From: Perkinsus marinus ATCC 50983
Taxonomy: Eukaryota > Perkinsozoa > Perkinsida > Perkinsidae
Direction: 5' to 3'
Length of the DNA stretch: 52,330 bases
NCBI RefSeq assembly: GCF_000006405.1
Contig: NW_003215582.1
Location: 374,848-427,177 of the forward strand
Positions 32,801 through 42,831 of this stretch are shown piece after piece. Both the position numbers and the translations under genes were made by a program. A model generated the notes under the pieces. That model was not told the DNA's origin. It saw only the letters and a list, made by a program, of their open reading frames with translations, and did not search any database. Position 1 is the first letter of the stretch. Each line of letters starts with the position of its first letter.

Positions 32801-35800
32801 AGGGGCTTCTGAGGAATGTAAATGAGGTAGCGGCTGCGGGTCAATGGCTGAGGCCCTAGCGTCCTCGACTTGGTCACTTTCCAGTAGGCTGGGTCGAGCT
32901 CAATCACAAGTCTTCGCTCAGTTTCTCGTAGGAAGGCGGCAGCTAGAGAGATGTCAGCAGTGGTAGTGTGGGGTGTAATACACTACTGATATTCATCTTA
33001 GACGACTCTGGCTCGGGGAGGATTGTAGTCCAGGTAGTAGTGAGCTAGAATGGGATTGTTCCCCCGGGAGGCCCTTCGACATTGATAGGGTACTCATCCA
33101 TGCCAACGATCATTAGACTCAAGGGCAGTAGTAGGGGTCCTGCCGGTGGCCCTCGCTACGCCGTACATCTACTTCTACGACCAAGTCGATGGAGAGATCA
33201 CCAAGGTCGTCTATACTGGTCCTCGTAGTCGAGCCCATAGAAGTGCTTTAGGTCTGCCAACGCAGCTTCTCTGGTATGGAGGCGGCCTGTGATGGCCCTC
33301 AGGGGGCATCGACGGCAAAGGCCCTCATTGACTTCTCATTCTATCTGGCCAAGGGCAATGCCGATGCAGCCTATCGGGCGGTTAGGTAGAGGGACCGCCT
33401 CCGGTTAGCTAGTTGTAGGGTGCATCAATCAGAGCGGTGGACTCGCTAGCAGTATGGGAGAACCTCTGTAGGATGGCAGTGAAGACGCGGCAGCTTCAGG
33501 TGGCCAGGAGGTGCTTGGGGCGGATTCAGGTGATACCACTCGCCGGCCAAAGTCTTTGTATCGGCGGTGCCAGGCCTCGGGAGGGGGCGTCCACGGTGTC
33601 GTGACGGGAATTCCGGCTGCCGCGCTTCGGGCTAGCTTCGTCTTGAGGGAGGCCGAGGCTAAGGGTGACTTCGCTACAGACGAGGAGGAACTTGCCGCAA
33701 TTGCTGTGCATCTGGGGATGATTGAGGAGGCTGAAGAGCACTATAAGGAGGCTCCGGAATACTCTAAATTGAATAAGCTGTGGGGGATATCATGGGCATG
33801 GCATTGACTACTGCTTCGCTCCGCTGTAGGTACCAGAAGCTAGGGCGATGGTCGGACTCAATAGCTGTCGCTGAGGTTCACGACCGGATGCACCTACCGA
33901 GTACCCACTTCGCCTGTGCCAAGTCTCTCGAGGCAAGAGGAGACGTTGATGGAGCTCTTAAGAAGTATGAGGAGGCGGGATCGGCTGGCCTCAGTGAGGT
34001 GGGCCGCTCCTGTCGACCATAACAGCTTCTGATCGGGCTGAATCAGATACCGAGGATGTTCCTACGCTTTGGGCTTTTCCAGCAGTTGAGGGAATACATC
34101 GACCGCGCAGAGAAACCCTGCCTGTATAAGTGGTAGTGTTTTCGCCAAGGAATCCTCCGGTTAGCTGTGGGAAGGTACGGCCAGTACTTGGAGTCCATGG
34201 GCAATGCTGAAGAGGCAGAGCAGTACTATCGTAAGGCTGAGGACTGGGTCGGTGTCTTGGCGGGCTGGACTATGTGAAGGCAGTAGCCATGATCAGGCGA
34301 CTCTGGTCCGTCTCTCCTGGGTTAAGTCCGACCTCGATGGCGCCCGTAGGATCTGTCGTGAAAGTGGTGACAGTGATGCTACCTACCAGCATGCTAAGTA
34401 TCTACAACAATACTGTACAGCATCAGGAGGTTGGTACGATTATGTATAGTCGCCGGGGGTGTGGGTCCTGTCAGGTGTCGAGGGCAAGGAGGAGCTACTG
34501 AAAGAGGCTGTCGAGAGCTACTCAGTGGCTGGTCGTGTTGGGGCTGCTCTCAGGCTGGCACAGTCTTACGATATGGAGGCTGAGGTGAGGTGAGCTCTCG
34601 AGGGTCCCAGCCAGCTCTGCCCACCCTCAGCTCATTAAGCTGAGTATGCAAGCTGTATACTCGGATGAAGGTGCTGGGGGTACAGCCACAGCCGGGGCCA
34701 TGCAGGCTGCTAGGTATGCCCTTGGGGTGTCTCGACGGCGATGGATGGGAACAGGTTCTATGAGAGCAAGGGAAACTATGCGCGGGCTGCGGCGCTCTAC
34801 CAGAAGATTGGACAAACGGATAAGGCCATCTCTCTTTGTCTCGCCACGAGGCAATACGATGCCCTGCGGAAGCTGGTAAACAGCCCATATGACAGGCTCA
34901 GCTCTCACTGTTCCTAAGCTAGGCTGATGACCTCACTCTCGAGATTACTGACACAGCTACAGTGGAGAAGTGTGTTAAGGTGTTGATAGAACGAGAGTAG
35001 TCGGCGGCGACGGCGAATGGATACCCACTGCAGAGGGTATACTGCTGTAGGTATTATGATAAGGCCGTGCAGATCCTTGCCAACACTGATCAACTGGAGA
35101 AGGCTGTTGGAATGTGTGAGGACTACAATGTGTCTCTCACAGAGGAATTAGCAGAGAAGCTCACACCCAAGGATCGGTGGGCGGCCGAGATGGGCATAAT
35201 TCGATAGTATTGAGTAGCCAGGGATCATCCTCGATACAAGGACCTTCTACTTGCCATTGGAGAGATGGCTAAGAAACAAGGCTTGTATGCAGTGGCGTGC
35301 AAGAAGTTCACACAAGCTGGGGATAAGATAGCAGCTATGAAGGCTCTTCTTCGGTCGGGAGACACCGAGAAGATCATATTCTATGCGCAGACGGCTCGAA
35401 CCAAAGAGGTCTTCGTGCTGGCGGCCAACAACCTCCAGAGCCTAGACTGGTGGGTGCTCATGGGTGTATCACGAGACTAGTGCTTCGCTTGGTGATGCAT
35501 TCATTTGAGCGGGAAGATGCCTCATCGGTTGTCTTAGCTCCGCTGTAGGTACAACAATCCAGAGGTAGAGAAAAACATAATAGCGTTTTATACACGGGCT
35601 AAGGCGGCGGAGATGCTGGCACGATTTCATGAGGCAAGCGATGTTCTTTCGCTGTTGAGGATAGTTTGGTAGCCTCCTCCCAGGCTCGGGCTCATAGGGC
35701 GATAGATGAACACCAGGACGTGGATGCGGCGATTGCCGCCCTTGAGGAAGCCGTAACGGTCGTCGAGAGGGTAAGAGAGCTTCTACCGCCTGCAGCTGCA

Positions 35801-36425
35801 GTAGTCACGCTAGGATCCTGGTGCGTCTTACAAGCACCTTTCCGCTGCCCTGAATGCTAGTCTGCAAGTTCTCCGGAAATTTGCCGAGGCCAGGAGATCA
35901 GCGAGCACGGATCCTAGAGCGAGTCTTGTGGCTTGCGGTGGCATGTTGCAGTCGTCTGAGTTAACACAGAGTCCTCTACGGCCAGGGGATGTGTAAGTGG
36001 CTTGGTGTACACCAGGCCTTTCTACTGATAGTCGTCGTGAACCGATGATTATATGGAGCCCTGTTATCACTCGTGAATTATCGTCTCAGCCTGAGTACGA
36101 TCAGTTACGCGTTTATGGCCCACCTCTTTGACCACAACGGACAAACTTCAGATGCAGCCGAAGTCGTGAAGAGAATGATTCAAGAAAATATCACTCCCAG
36201 TAGACTGAGTGTCTATTAGTAGGTTCGATGAAGAAGATGGTCCGGCTCTCAACAGGTGTTTACATCCCTCGGCAGCTACTACAGAGAATCGGCTTTGGAG
36301 GTCTGCCCAAGGAGGCGAGTGATGAGTAAGACATGACCGCTCATGTGCACACGAGCTATGGTCACAGGCAAGCAGAGGGGGAGGTCATCGAAGAGGAAAT
36401 TGTTGAAGATATTGCCATCTCATGA
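29875..36425 (+). CDS. IFT140: Intraflagellar transport protein 140 (IFT-A)
   Basis: IFT140 is a core IFT-A subunit for retrograde transport in cilia, with N-terminal WD repeats and C-terminal TPRs. The start ATG at 29875 gives an N-terminus lacking a signal peptide, as expected. WD parts include LTTLFVGWLDG, LVTATSEGSLTMWDVD and LLVTVSREAFVRLWRL. TPR parts include IAVHLGMIEEAEEHYK, YQKLGRWSDSIAVAEVHDR, YYRKAEDW, ALYQKIGQTDKAISLCLATR, ACKKFTQAGDKIAAMKALL and RSGDTEKIIFYAQTARTKE, then KNIIAFYTRAKAAEMLARF, AFMAHLFDHNGQTSDAA and the acidic end EEEIVEDIAIS with TGA at 36423-36425. The order and spacing match human IFT140 throughout. I traced about 15-20 GT-AG introns, mostly 40-60 nt; each restored the frame, so the gene appears intact. 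Two of its introns (33780-33829, 35450-35548) are near-copies of each other. Confidence -1.
33780..33829 (+). other. IFT140 intron A (50 nt), copy of intron B
   Basis: It opens GTGGG, contains TCATGGG and GACTACTGCTTCGCT, and closes GCTCCGCTGTAG before an exon beginning GTAC. All of these blocks recur in the same order in the intron at 35450-35548. It splits a Leu codon before YQKLGRW. Confidence -1.
35450..35548 (+). other. IFT140 intron B (99 nt), intron A plus an insert
   Basis: It opens GTGGGTGCTCATGGG, has GACTAGTGCTTCGCT at 35475-35489, then about 47 extra bases, then GCTCCGCTGTAG and an exon beginning GTAC. It splits a Trp codon (LDW) before YNNPEVEKN. Confidence -1.
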
Positions 36426-37329
36426 TCCATGCTATCAACAGTGCTTCCACATTATTCTCATGAGAATGCTGAATTTTAATGGAGTGGGGGCATCTACAAT
36501 TGGTCACAAATAAGAGAGAGAAAGTCATTAAGAGACGTTATTCACTGTCCAGTCGATCAAACTATGGATACTGCTTTCGAGTCAAGCGAGGCCGCACCGT
36601 AGAGTCCTCTTATTCATCGATGCCCATGCCCCACCCTTATGGCATCTTACTATGAGTTGGATTTGGCGGCTCACTGAGCAGGGCCCTCCCTGGAGGAGGT
36701 GTACACGAACAGGCAAAGAGCATGAGTCAAGTGTTGTTAATGAAGTAACACAATCTCAGAAAGGTGCATCGCACGAGTGAATCAATCATTCCGCGTGGCG
36801 GGGAAATGGAGGGTTATTTTTCCAGATGGAGCATTCTCTTCCGAAGAGAGCAGGGGTAAAATCAGAGAACGAGGCATGAGATTCACGATCAACAGTCCGG
36901 CGAAAAAACAAATTTAACACACTCCGGCGATTACATTTTTTGCTAATGTTGAGGTTCGCCAATTGCTATGATTTCTGAAGGTGTCGTAGATTTGCTCCTG
37001 TGTATGTGCTTATGAGATAGAAACCATAGTGGCACCACAGCAATTATCAGTATGGATTTCAGCCAGAAAATATTGAAGGTTGCAGGCTGGAAGATGCTTT
37101 GCGGGGATTCGCAGATTTTTTTTTCTCCTTCTCCAGCTAAAATAGCAGATGTTCCTATGAGCAAAATAGGAATCGGTACTATGTCGCAGTCGGAGTTCCT
37201 CGACTGAGTGGTCGAAATTGAAGCTCCCAAATCGACGCGCTGACGGTGCTGAACTTCCTATGGGGGAATATTGGCGCATGGACTCGCTTGCTTGGCGAAA
37301 TTGAAGTATTTAGTGATGACATAGAGGTT
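36426..37329. other. IFT140 3' flank and intergenic DNA
   Basis: Three short overlapping minus-strand frames between 36943 and 37361 (one with a LIGTSAILAGEGEKK stretch) have no recognised domain. Otherwise nothing stands out until the tandem array. Confidence -1.
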
Positions 37330-37895
37330 GGGGCCGCTATGCCAGCTGTAGAGTATACCATTCAGAAATCTATTTGTCGAGTGGGGCCGCTATGCCAGCT
37401 GTAGAGTATACCATTCAGAAATCTATTTGTCGAGTGGGGTCACTATGCCAGCTGTACAGTATACCATTCAGAAATCTATTTGTCGAGTGGGGCCACTATG
37501 CCAGCTGTAGAGTATACCATTCAGAAATCTATTTGTCGAGTGGGGCTGCTATGCCAGCTGTAGAGTATACCATTCAGAATTCTATCTGTTGAGTGGGGCC
37601 ACTATGCCAGCTGTACAGTATACCATTCAGAAATCTATTTGTCGAGTAGGGCCGCTATGCCAGCTGTAGAGTATACCATTCAGAAATCTATTTGTCGAGT
37701 GGGGCCGCTATGCCAGCTGTAGAGTATACCATTCAGAAATCTATTTGTCGAGTGGGGCCGCTATGCCAGCTGTAGAGTATACCATTCAGAAATCTATTTG
37801 TCGAGTGGGGCCGCGATGCCAGCTGTAGAGTATACCATTCAGAAATCTATTTGTCGAGTGGGGCCGCGATGCCAGCTGTAGAGTGTACCATTCAG
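37330..37895. repeat. 53-bp tandem repeat, 10 full copies plus a partial
   Basis: Unit starts fall exactly 53 bp apart at 37330, 37383, 37436, 37489, 37542, 37595, 37648, 37701, 37754 and 37807, with a 36-bp partial at 37860. Each unit contains GCTATGCCAGCTGTA, the palindrome GTATAC and ATCTATTTGTCGAGT. Copies are nearly identical; the third to sixth carry most of the differences (e.g. CACTATG, GTACAG, GAATTC). A truncated extra start GGGGCCGCAATG follows at 37897. Because 53 is not a multiple of 3 the array is not a coding repeat; the open frame at 37374-37592 just reads through. Confidence -1.
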
Positions 37896-37908
37896 TGGGG
37901 CCGCAATG

Positions 37909-38300
37909 TCCGCTACCGATTAGGATTCACATGCACGAGCAAGAATTGATTTGGCATTGGTATTCGAACAAAGGCATCACAAAATCGGAATCTGATCCGC
38001 GCGTCTCGGGTTGTGACTGAACCTGAACCTCAATGAGATAAATGAGTGGATTAGACTATCCGCTCGATTCATGGATCGGGATCCGCAAACCGTTCCTAAA
38101 CGAAGTTAGCCTTGGAGTATTCACGAGGAAGTGGACTTCTTGTGGACTCTCCCTGTTGTTCTTCCCCTATGGATCAAATGCACTTGAACAGGGTATGCAT
38201 CCCAGTGGACTATTGAAACGATATTCCACTACTATTGAAGCGGTTTTGTGCCGAACGGTTTGTCATCCGTCGCTCAAAGCATCCTTTAGTGGTTACATTG
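37909..38300. other. 5' flank of the fucosyltransferase gene
   Basis: An alternative 135-codon frame (38042-38449) overlaps the chosen start in another phase and has no recognised domain. I prefer the ATG at 38301 because it gives a proper signal anchor. Confidence -1.
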
Positions 38301-39908
38301 ATGTTGAACTTGAAGACATCCACGCGAGTCACCAGCATCACAGTCGTTACAGCCCTCGCTGCGATCGTTGTGCTATCTCAGTGGCAAGTTACTTCATGGG
38401 ACTTTCTACGGAGAGGTACACTCATGGTGAGTATTTCCAGTGCTACTAGCTTGGCTGCAATAGTTCCCTCCTAGTCACAACCGACAACCAGACATATTCC
38501 ACCAGTGCCATCTGATCACCGTATAGCACCTTCTGACCGGGGTACAAGAGTTCATGGCCATGATCAGGCGAACCATTGGCCTGTGCGCAGGTTCACAGCA
38601 CGCTCATGGAGATCCTCTGGGTGTGGGTGACGGAGAGGTTGCAGCTATAAAGGAATCTAAAGCAGAGCATATCATACTCTACTGGGCCGCTCCTACGACC
38701 AAGACGGCTCATTTGGGCCAAGTCTTTGACCTCTGTCCGGTTAGGAACTGTCGGGCCACATGGGACAAGTCAGAGTTACTTCATGCGAGTGCTATTGTCA
38801 TAACGAGGGACTGGGCTTCAACACCAGGGTGAGCACCTCGCTCCGGCTACTCTGCGGGACCTGCTTCCCACCAGCGATGTAACGTCTTGGCTCCCGCCTC
38901 GTCGTCCGGATCAACCCAGGATATGGAGGTTGAACGAACCTCCCGTTGAAGGTCACATGCCCTTCAATCTCTTGAAATCTCTAAGTGGACACATGGATTG
39001 GACCAGCACCTACAAGTAGCCTTCTGGAGTCTATTATGGTCTGTTATGATAGACAGTATAGATACGAGAGTGACATATTCGGCGGCTATGGCGCTACAGC
39101 GTTCCTGCCAGTGGCACTGCACGACGAAAGGAAGAGAGTGCGTGGTGAGCGGTGTCCTTGACCGGTTCGTGTGTGTCCAGTTCGTGTGTTACGAGTATCG
39201 ACAACCAGCGGAACTGATCAGGTTTATGACGAGCTTTTAGAGAGATCTCGGTTGAGTGATAAAGCAGTGCTGTGGATAGTCAGCAACTGTGGCACGAAAG
39301 CTCAGGGCAAGCCCTGTGGGGGACGGAAGGCGGACGTCCAAAGCTGTCGTAACCACTATTATAAGGAGCTTATCAATCATATTGACATAATTAAGCACGG
39401 GAAATGTGGTATGGTCCACGGCCAAGCGGTCGGCGGGTGTGGCAGCAATGATATGGCCTGCTTCGAGGCCTATGCTAGGCGATTCCGCTTCTACCTAGCC
39501 TTCGAGAATAGTAGATGCCGATGGTACATCACTGAGAAGCTCTGGAAGGTATACAAGTGGCAGATTAAGGGGATACCCTTAGTGCCAATAGTACTTGGGG
39601 CTCCGAAGGGCGACTACGAGAAGCTGGCCCCGCCTGGCAGCTTCATACACGTGGATGATTTCGAGAGTCCCAAAGCACTTGCCGGGTATCTCCACTACTT
39701 GATGGGAAACCACAGTGCATTCGCAGAATATTTAGACTGGATTAAGTCGTACAGGATCCTTGGGCAATACTATACTGACTGTCTCCTATGTAACGCTATG
39801 AATAATGTCACCGCTAGGAAGGCGGCTACGATCCGAGGCAGCGCATACACTGATCTGCATGCATGGAGTACTCGTGGACAGTGTCAAGCATCCAAGCCCT
39901 TGCGGTGA
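38301..39908 (+). CDS. GT10 alpha-1,3-fucosyltransferase-like, type II membrane protein
   Basis: It is expected to transfer fucose from GDP-fucose onto N-acetylglucosamine of glycans in the Golgi. The start gives a short basic cytoplasmic tail (MLNLKTSTR) and a signal anchor (ITVVTALAAIVVLSQW). A 48-nt intron (38427-38474) follows. Later exons read EHIILYWAAPTTKT, CPVRNCRATWDKSELLHASA, PRIWRLNEPP, then across an intron MDWTSTYKYESDIFGGYG, KAVLWIVSNCGT, RNHYYKELINHIDIIKHGKCG and the diagnostic FYLAFENSRCRWYITEKLW followed by IPLVPIVLGAPKGDYEKLAP and GSFIHVDDFESPKALAGYL. These are the conserved GT10 blocks in order. The frame stops at the TGA 39906-39908, but the CGGTGAGT there could also be a donor to one more exon. 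Confidence -1.
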
Positions 39909-41054
39909 GTATCTACATGAACTTCACCATACCTTATACGGAGAGATGTTGGGTTGGCGGGGTTTTACACTCATCCATCCCCATATCCTTAGTTTTTCAC
40001 AGTTCCAATGCTATCTTCGATCTGCCGTCAAGCGGGAGTCCGCGCACTTTCTACAGCTACACGACCAATATCTCTCCGCGCGTGCGCTACTGGTTGATCA
40101 CCTTTATATACGATTCCCCGTGGAAGTGCTACTCAGCAGAGGCCACCTCTACCCTCAGGGGAGGCCATAGCACAGATTGACCTTCTCGTAATCGATGTGA
40201 CGTCGGAGGTTAAGTAAAACGAAGGTGCCTTGCGTTCGGGAGTTTTGGAAGGGGAAAGGGCACTTGCTCCGCTTCGAGCTTTTGAATCAATTCAGGCTAG
40301 CTCTTCGAGACTCTTCCCTATCTCTCGATGAACACGATATAATCAACAGGCTCGAGTATTACATTAAGAAATACTATGTGCACACTTCGATTGTTGCCAT
40401 CCCAAAAGTGACCCGCGTCCGCTTTGGACTCCAAAGTGACCCGCGTCCTGGAGTCCCTACGAGTACCCCCTGCTTGGAAGCTTGATAGTCCTATTCGGTT
40501 TCGATGTCGAGGGTTTGAGTGGCAGAGAGCGTTCCAAGTCGCAGCTTGTTTGAAATCACTCAAGTGATATCCTCTAAATATCCCCGGGATTCCCCCTTGC
40601 CACCCTCCAGTTGGACGGCTGGGTTCGATCAGCACTTCCATCTTGCCCCCTAATTTGAACTAAGTTCTAAAGAAGATTCCTATGCGATTTCCCCAGAATG
40701 TGCATGATGTACACCGATGATCCATCGGCATAATTTGGAGTTCGCTTTGAGCACCCAATGACTGGGAGTGTCGACTACGCCTCCGATATGGTATCTCTAA
40801 ACTTGTTCCCGCCCAACCGCCTGCGAGACACATCCCAACAACATCCCAGTGCAATTGGTACGATGGTTGAGACAATGCGAGACTGTATAATGCTTCATGA
40901 CTGGTGTTCTATGGGCATCATCTCTTCAAACACAGCATAACCATGACTCCAGAATTGGACGCCCTCCCAACGTTCGTTCATACACGTCATAAACACAAGT
41001 AGCATGTGACATACAAAATCACACCATTATCAGATATTCATGCGATCCTCCTCG
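39909..41054. other. Intergenic interval, small open frames only
   Basis: Plus frame 40225-40485 (FWKGKGHLLRFELLNQFRLA) is helical and charged but unrecognised. It contains a 16-base direct repeat AAAGTGACCCGCGTCC at 40405 and 40433. Minus frames 40318-40641 and 40660-40875 overlap it. No gene can be supported. Confidence -1.
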
Positions 41055-41959
41055 CTACGCCTCCTTCCTGGTCGTGCTGCTCCCGTCTCTATCAAACAAA
41101 AGGTCATACATCCGCTGAGCTGTGTCTTCCTCATTGCATGGGTCGACTTCCATCTCGGTAGATATGTTCCTGCGGCCAGAAAACAAATCGAAAACCGTAT
41201 AGCCCGCGCCCACCTCCCCGCTCTCAAAGATCTTACCTCAGAACTTCCCTCAATCCGGGGACGCGTTCCTCGTAGAGCCCCTCGATCTTCTCATCAGTGG
41301 CAACCTTAACATGTTCGTAGCCCTCAGGCAAGGTTAATAGCAAAACTCGGTCAGGGACAATGCGCCACTTCGTCAACATTAGTCGTGCCTAAACAAAACG
41401 TAAGCACCCACTCCATGTCGAGAGAGCCGACTTGAGCTCGCGTGTTGGGGAAGCCCGAGATGATCCAGGCTTTGTGGTTGGCCTCTTCAGCCTCCACAGC
41501 GGCCGCCATCGCTTCCGCTATCTTGCTGTCAGCATCCGGGCGTGAAGGATCTGTGATCCCTACTGTTATCGGATGAACGTTGCTGAGCGACGCTCTTCTC
41601 CTTACCGCGGCAGACGTCGCTGTATTTGATATGCGCCACTTCAGCACCATCGTCCTCGGCCTTCCTCATGGCGATCACAGAGTCACAGAGGCTATTGAGA
41701 TCGATGCTTGGTGGAGCCAACAGTATGAATCTGTCGAATGAGTTGCGACAGTTCCAGCAACTCGGGCGCGTCATCACCTCCCTTTGTTGCCGCCATGATT
41801 GAGCCAGTCGGCCATGAAGTGTAGTGGGTCGGTCGGTCTCTGGAGGAGTACGTCTTGCAGTAACTGTCGCACAGTCTCGTAGATCTGGTTGTGTTTGAAG
41901 TACTCCTCCGTCTCGGACTCGAATACTACAGGCACTGGATGCTCGGTAGCTGCTGGCAT
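41055..41959 (-). CDS. AK8-like adenylate kinase homologue lacking the P-loop
   Basis: AK8 is a ciliary adenylate kinase with two kinase domains after a short helical docking segment. The start MPAATEHPVPVVF leads into EEYFKHNQIYETVRQLLQDV and LLQRPTDPLHFMADWLNH, parallel to the AK8 N-terminus. The next exons give GRFILLAPPSIDLNSLCDSV, where AK8 has VILGPPASGKTT: the Gly-Lys-Thr of the P-loop is gone. Then KAWIISGFPNTRAQARLML and IVPDRVLLLTLPEG match the second half of the kinase fold (GWILDGIPETREQA ... HVIVL). Four introns of about 43-67 nt were placed and the stop TAG is at 41055-41057. At roughly 260 residues there is one domain, not two. It is probably a catalytically dead structural protein; the AK8 assignment is by resemblance only. 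Confidence -1.
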
Positions 41960-42831
41960 GTGAATGAAATGAACTGCACATATAACATCAACCACACATC
42001 CGAATTGGAAGCTACGGACGGTAGGAACAAGACGATTTATCCCGCCACGCGGTGGAGACTCTGGAACTGACAGGTCTCATCTGATGCCGAGACTAGAGAG
42101 AAAGAAGCGTGATGTAGAGACTACTTCTTCAAGCGACTGAGTAAACAGCCCTCCCGGCGAATTTAACACTCTGAGCGCTCGCCAAGTCCCAAACCACTTA
42201 GCTGAGGTCATCCTCCGTCCGAGAATCTCCTGGTCCATACGGCTCTTTCACTACGCATGAATCACACCACACACTACACCGTTCCCTAGTCAAGTAAGAG
42301 TCAGTTGTTGAATAGTCACATGTTCTGATTTGACCGGAGAACGATGTAGAATCGACAGCTTCGCCGAAGGTGGCGTCATGCAGTCGTCCTTGATATATAC
42401 GAGCCACATCGAGTTGACCATAAGGAGTTGAGAACCCCTTCGGGCTGAGTCTTCGTTCAGGAACTTCTCGCTGATAATCTCCAAGAGAAAACACAATAAT
42501 GGAGAAACTCCACGCGGATGCGGTCCGTGCTGCTAGCAATGACCGCATGATCGCCCCAGGTGGTGGATGAGCAAAGCCCTTCTACGACGCTCTTTAACAA
42601 CATTGAGAATGCATGGAAACCGACAGTTTCGGTATACAGGGTGTGCATGAAGTAACTCTACGAGAGCCCACCACTACTAACTGCTGCGGCAGCAGCGGTA
42701 CTACTTAGCGTTCTTCAACAACTTGCATAAGTCTGTCGTGCATTTTTCCTGCACTTTGTTCTTGATCAGTAGTTGTTGGGAGGTATTGCTGCCAGCAATT
42801 AAGCTGGTAAGCCGTGTAAGGGTGGTCTGTT
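41960..42831. other. Interval with unresolved minus-strand frames
   Basis: Minus frames 42457-42648 (MHTLYTETVGFHAFSMLLK) and 42198-42548 may be exons of a small gene but I could not join them or recognise a domain. The right part is the 5' flank of the HIT-like gene. Confidence -1.

Noticed and set aside
35643-35659. 17-nt ultrashort intron in IFT140
   Set aside because: A 41-nt intron with the same donor and acceptor TCCTCCCAG gives a better match to the family (ASDARAHRAIDEHQD), so the 17-nt reading is unnecessary.
29875-36425. Apparent frameshifts in IFT140, HYDIN and others suggesting programmed frameshifting in nuclear genes
   Set aside because: At each break I tested closely (e.g. 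30960-31000, 35640-35685, 9500-9545) a 40-46 nt GT-AG intron restores both the frame and the family sequence, so frameshifting is not needed.
37374-37592. 72-codon repetitive frame in the minisatellite
   Set aside because: It only reads through three-unit periods of a 53-bp repeat; variant copies do not respect the frame.
40612-40640. GGGTTCGATCAGC as a possible tRNA T-arm
   Set aside because: No acceptor stem, anticodon arm or terminator can be fitted around it.
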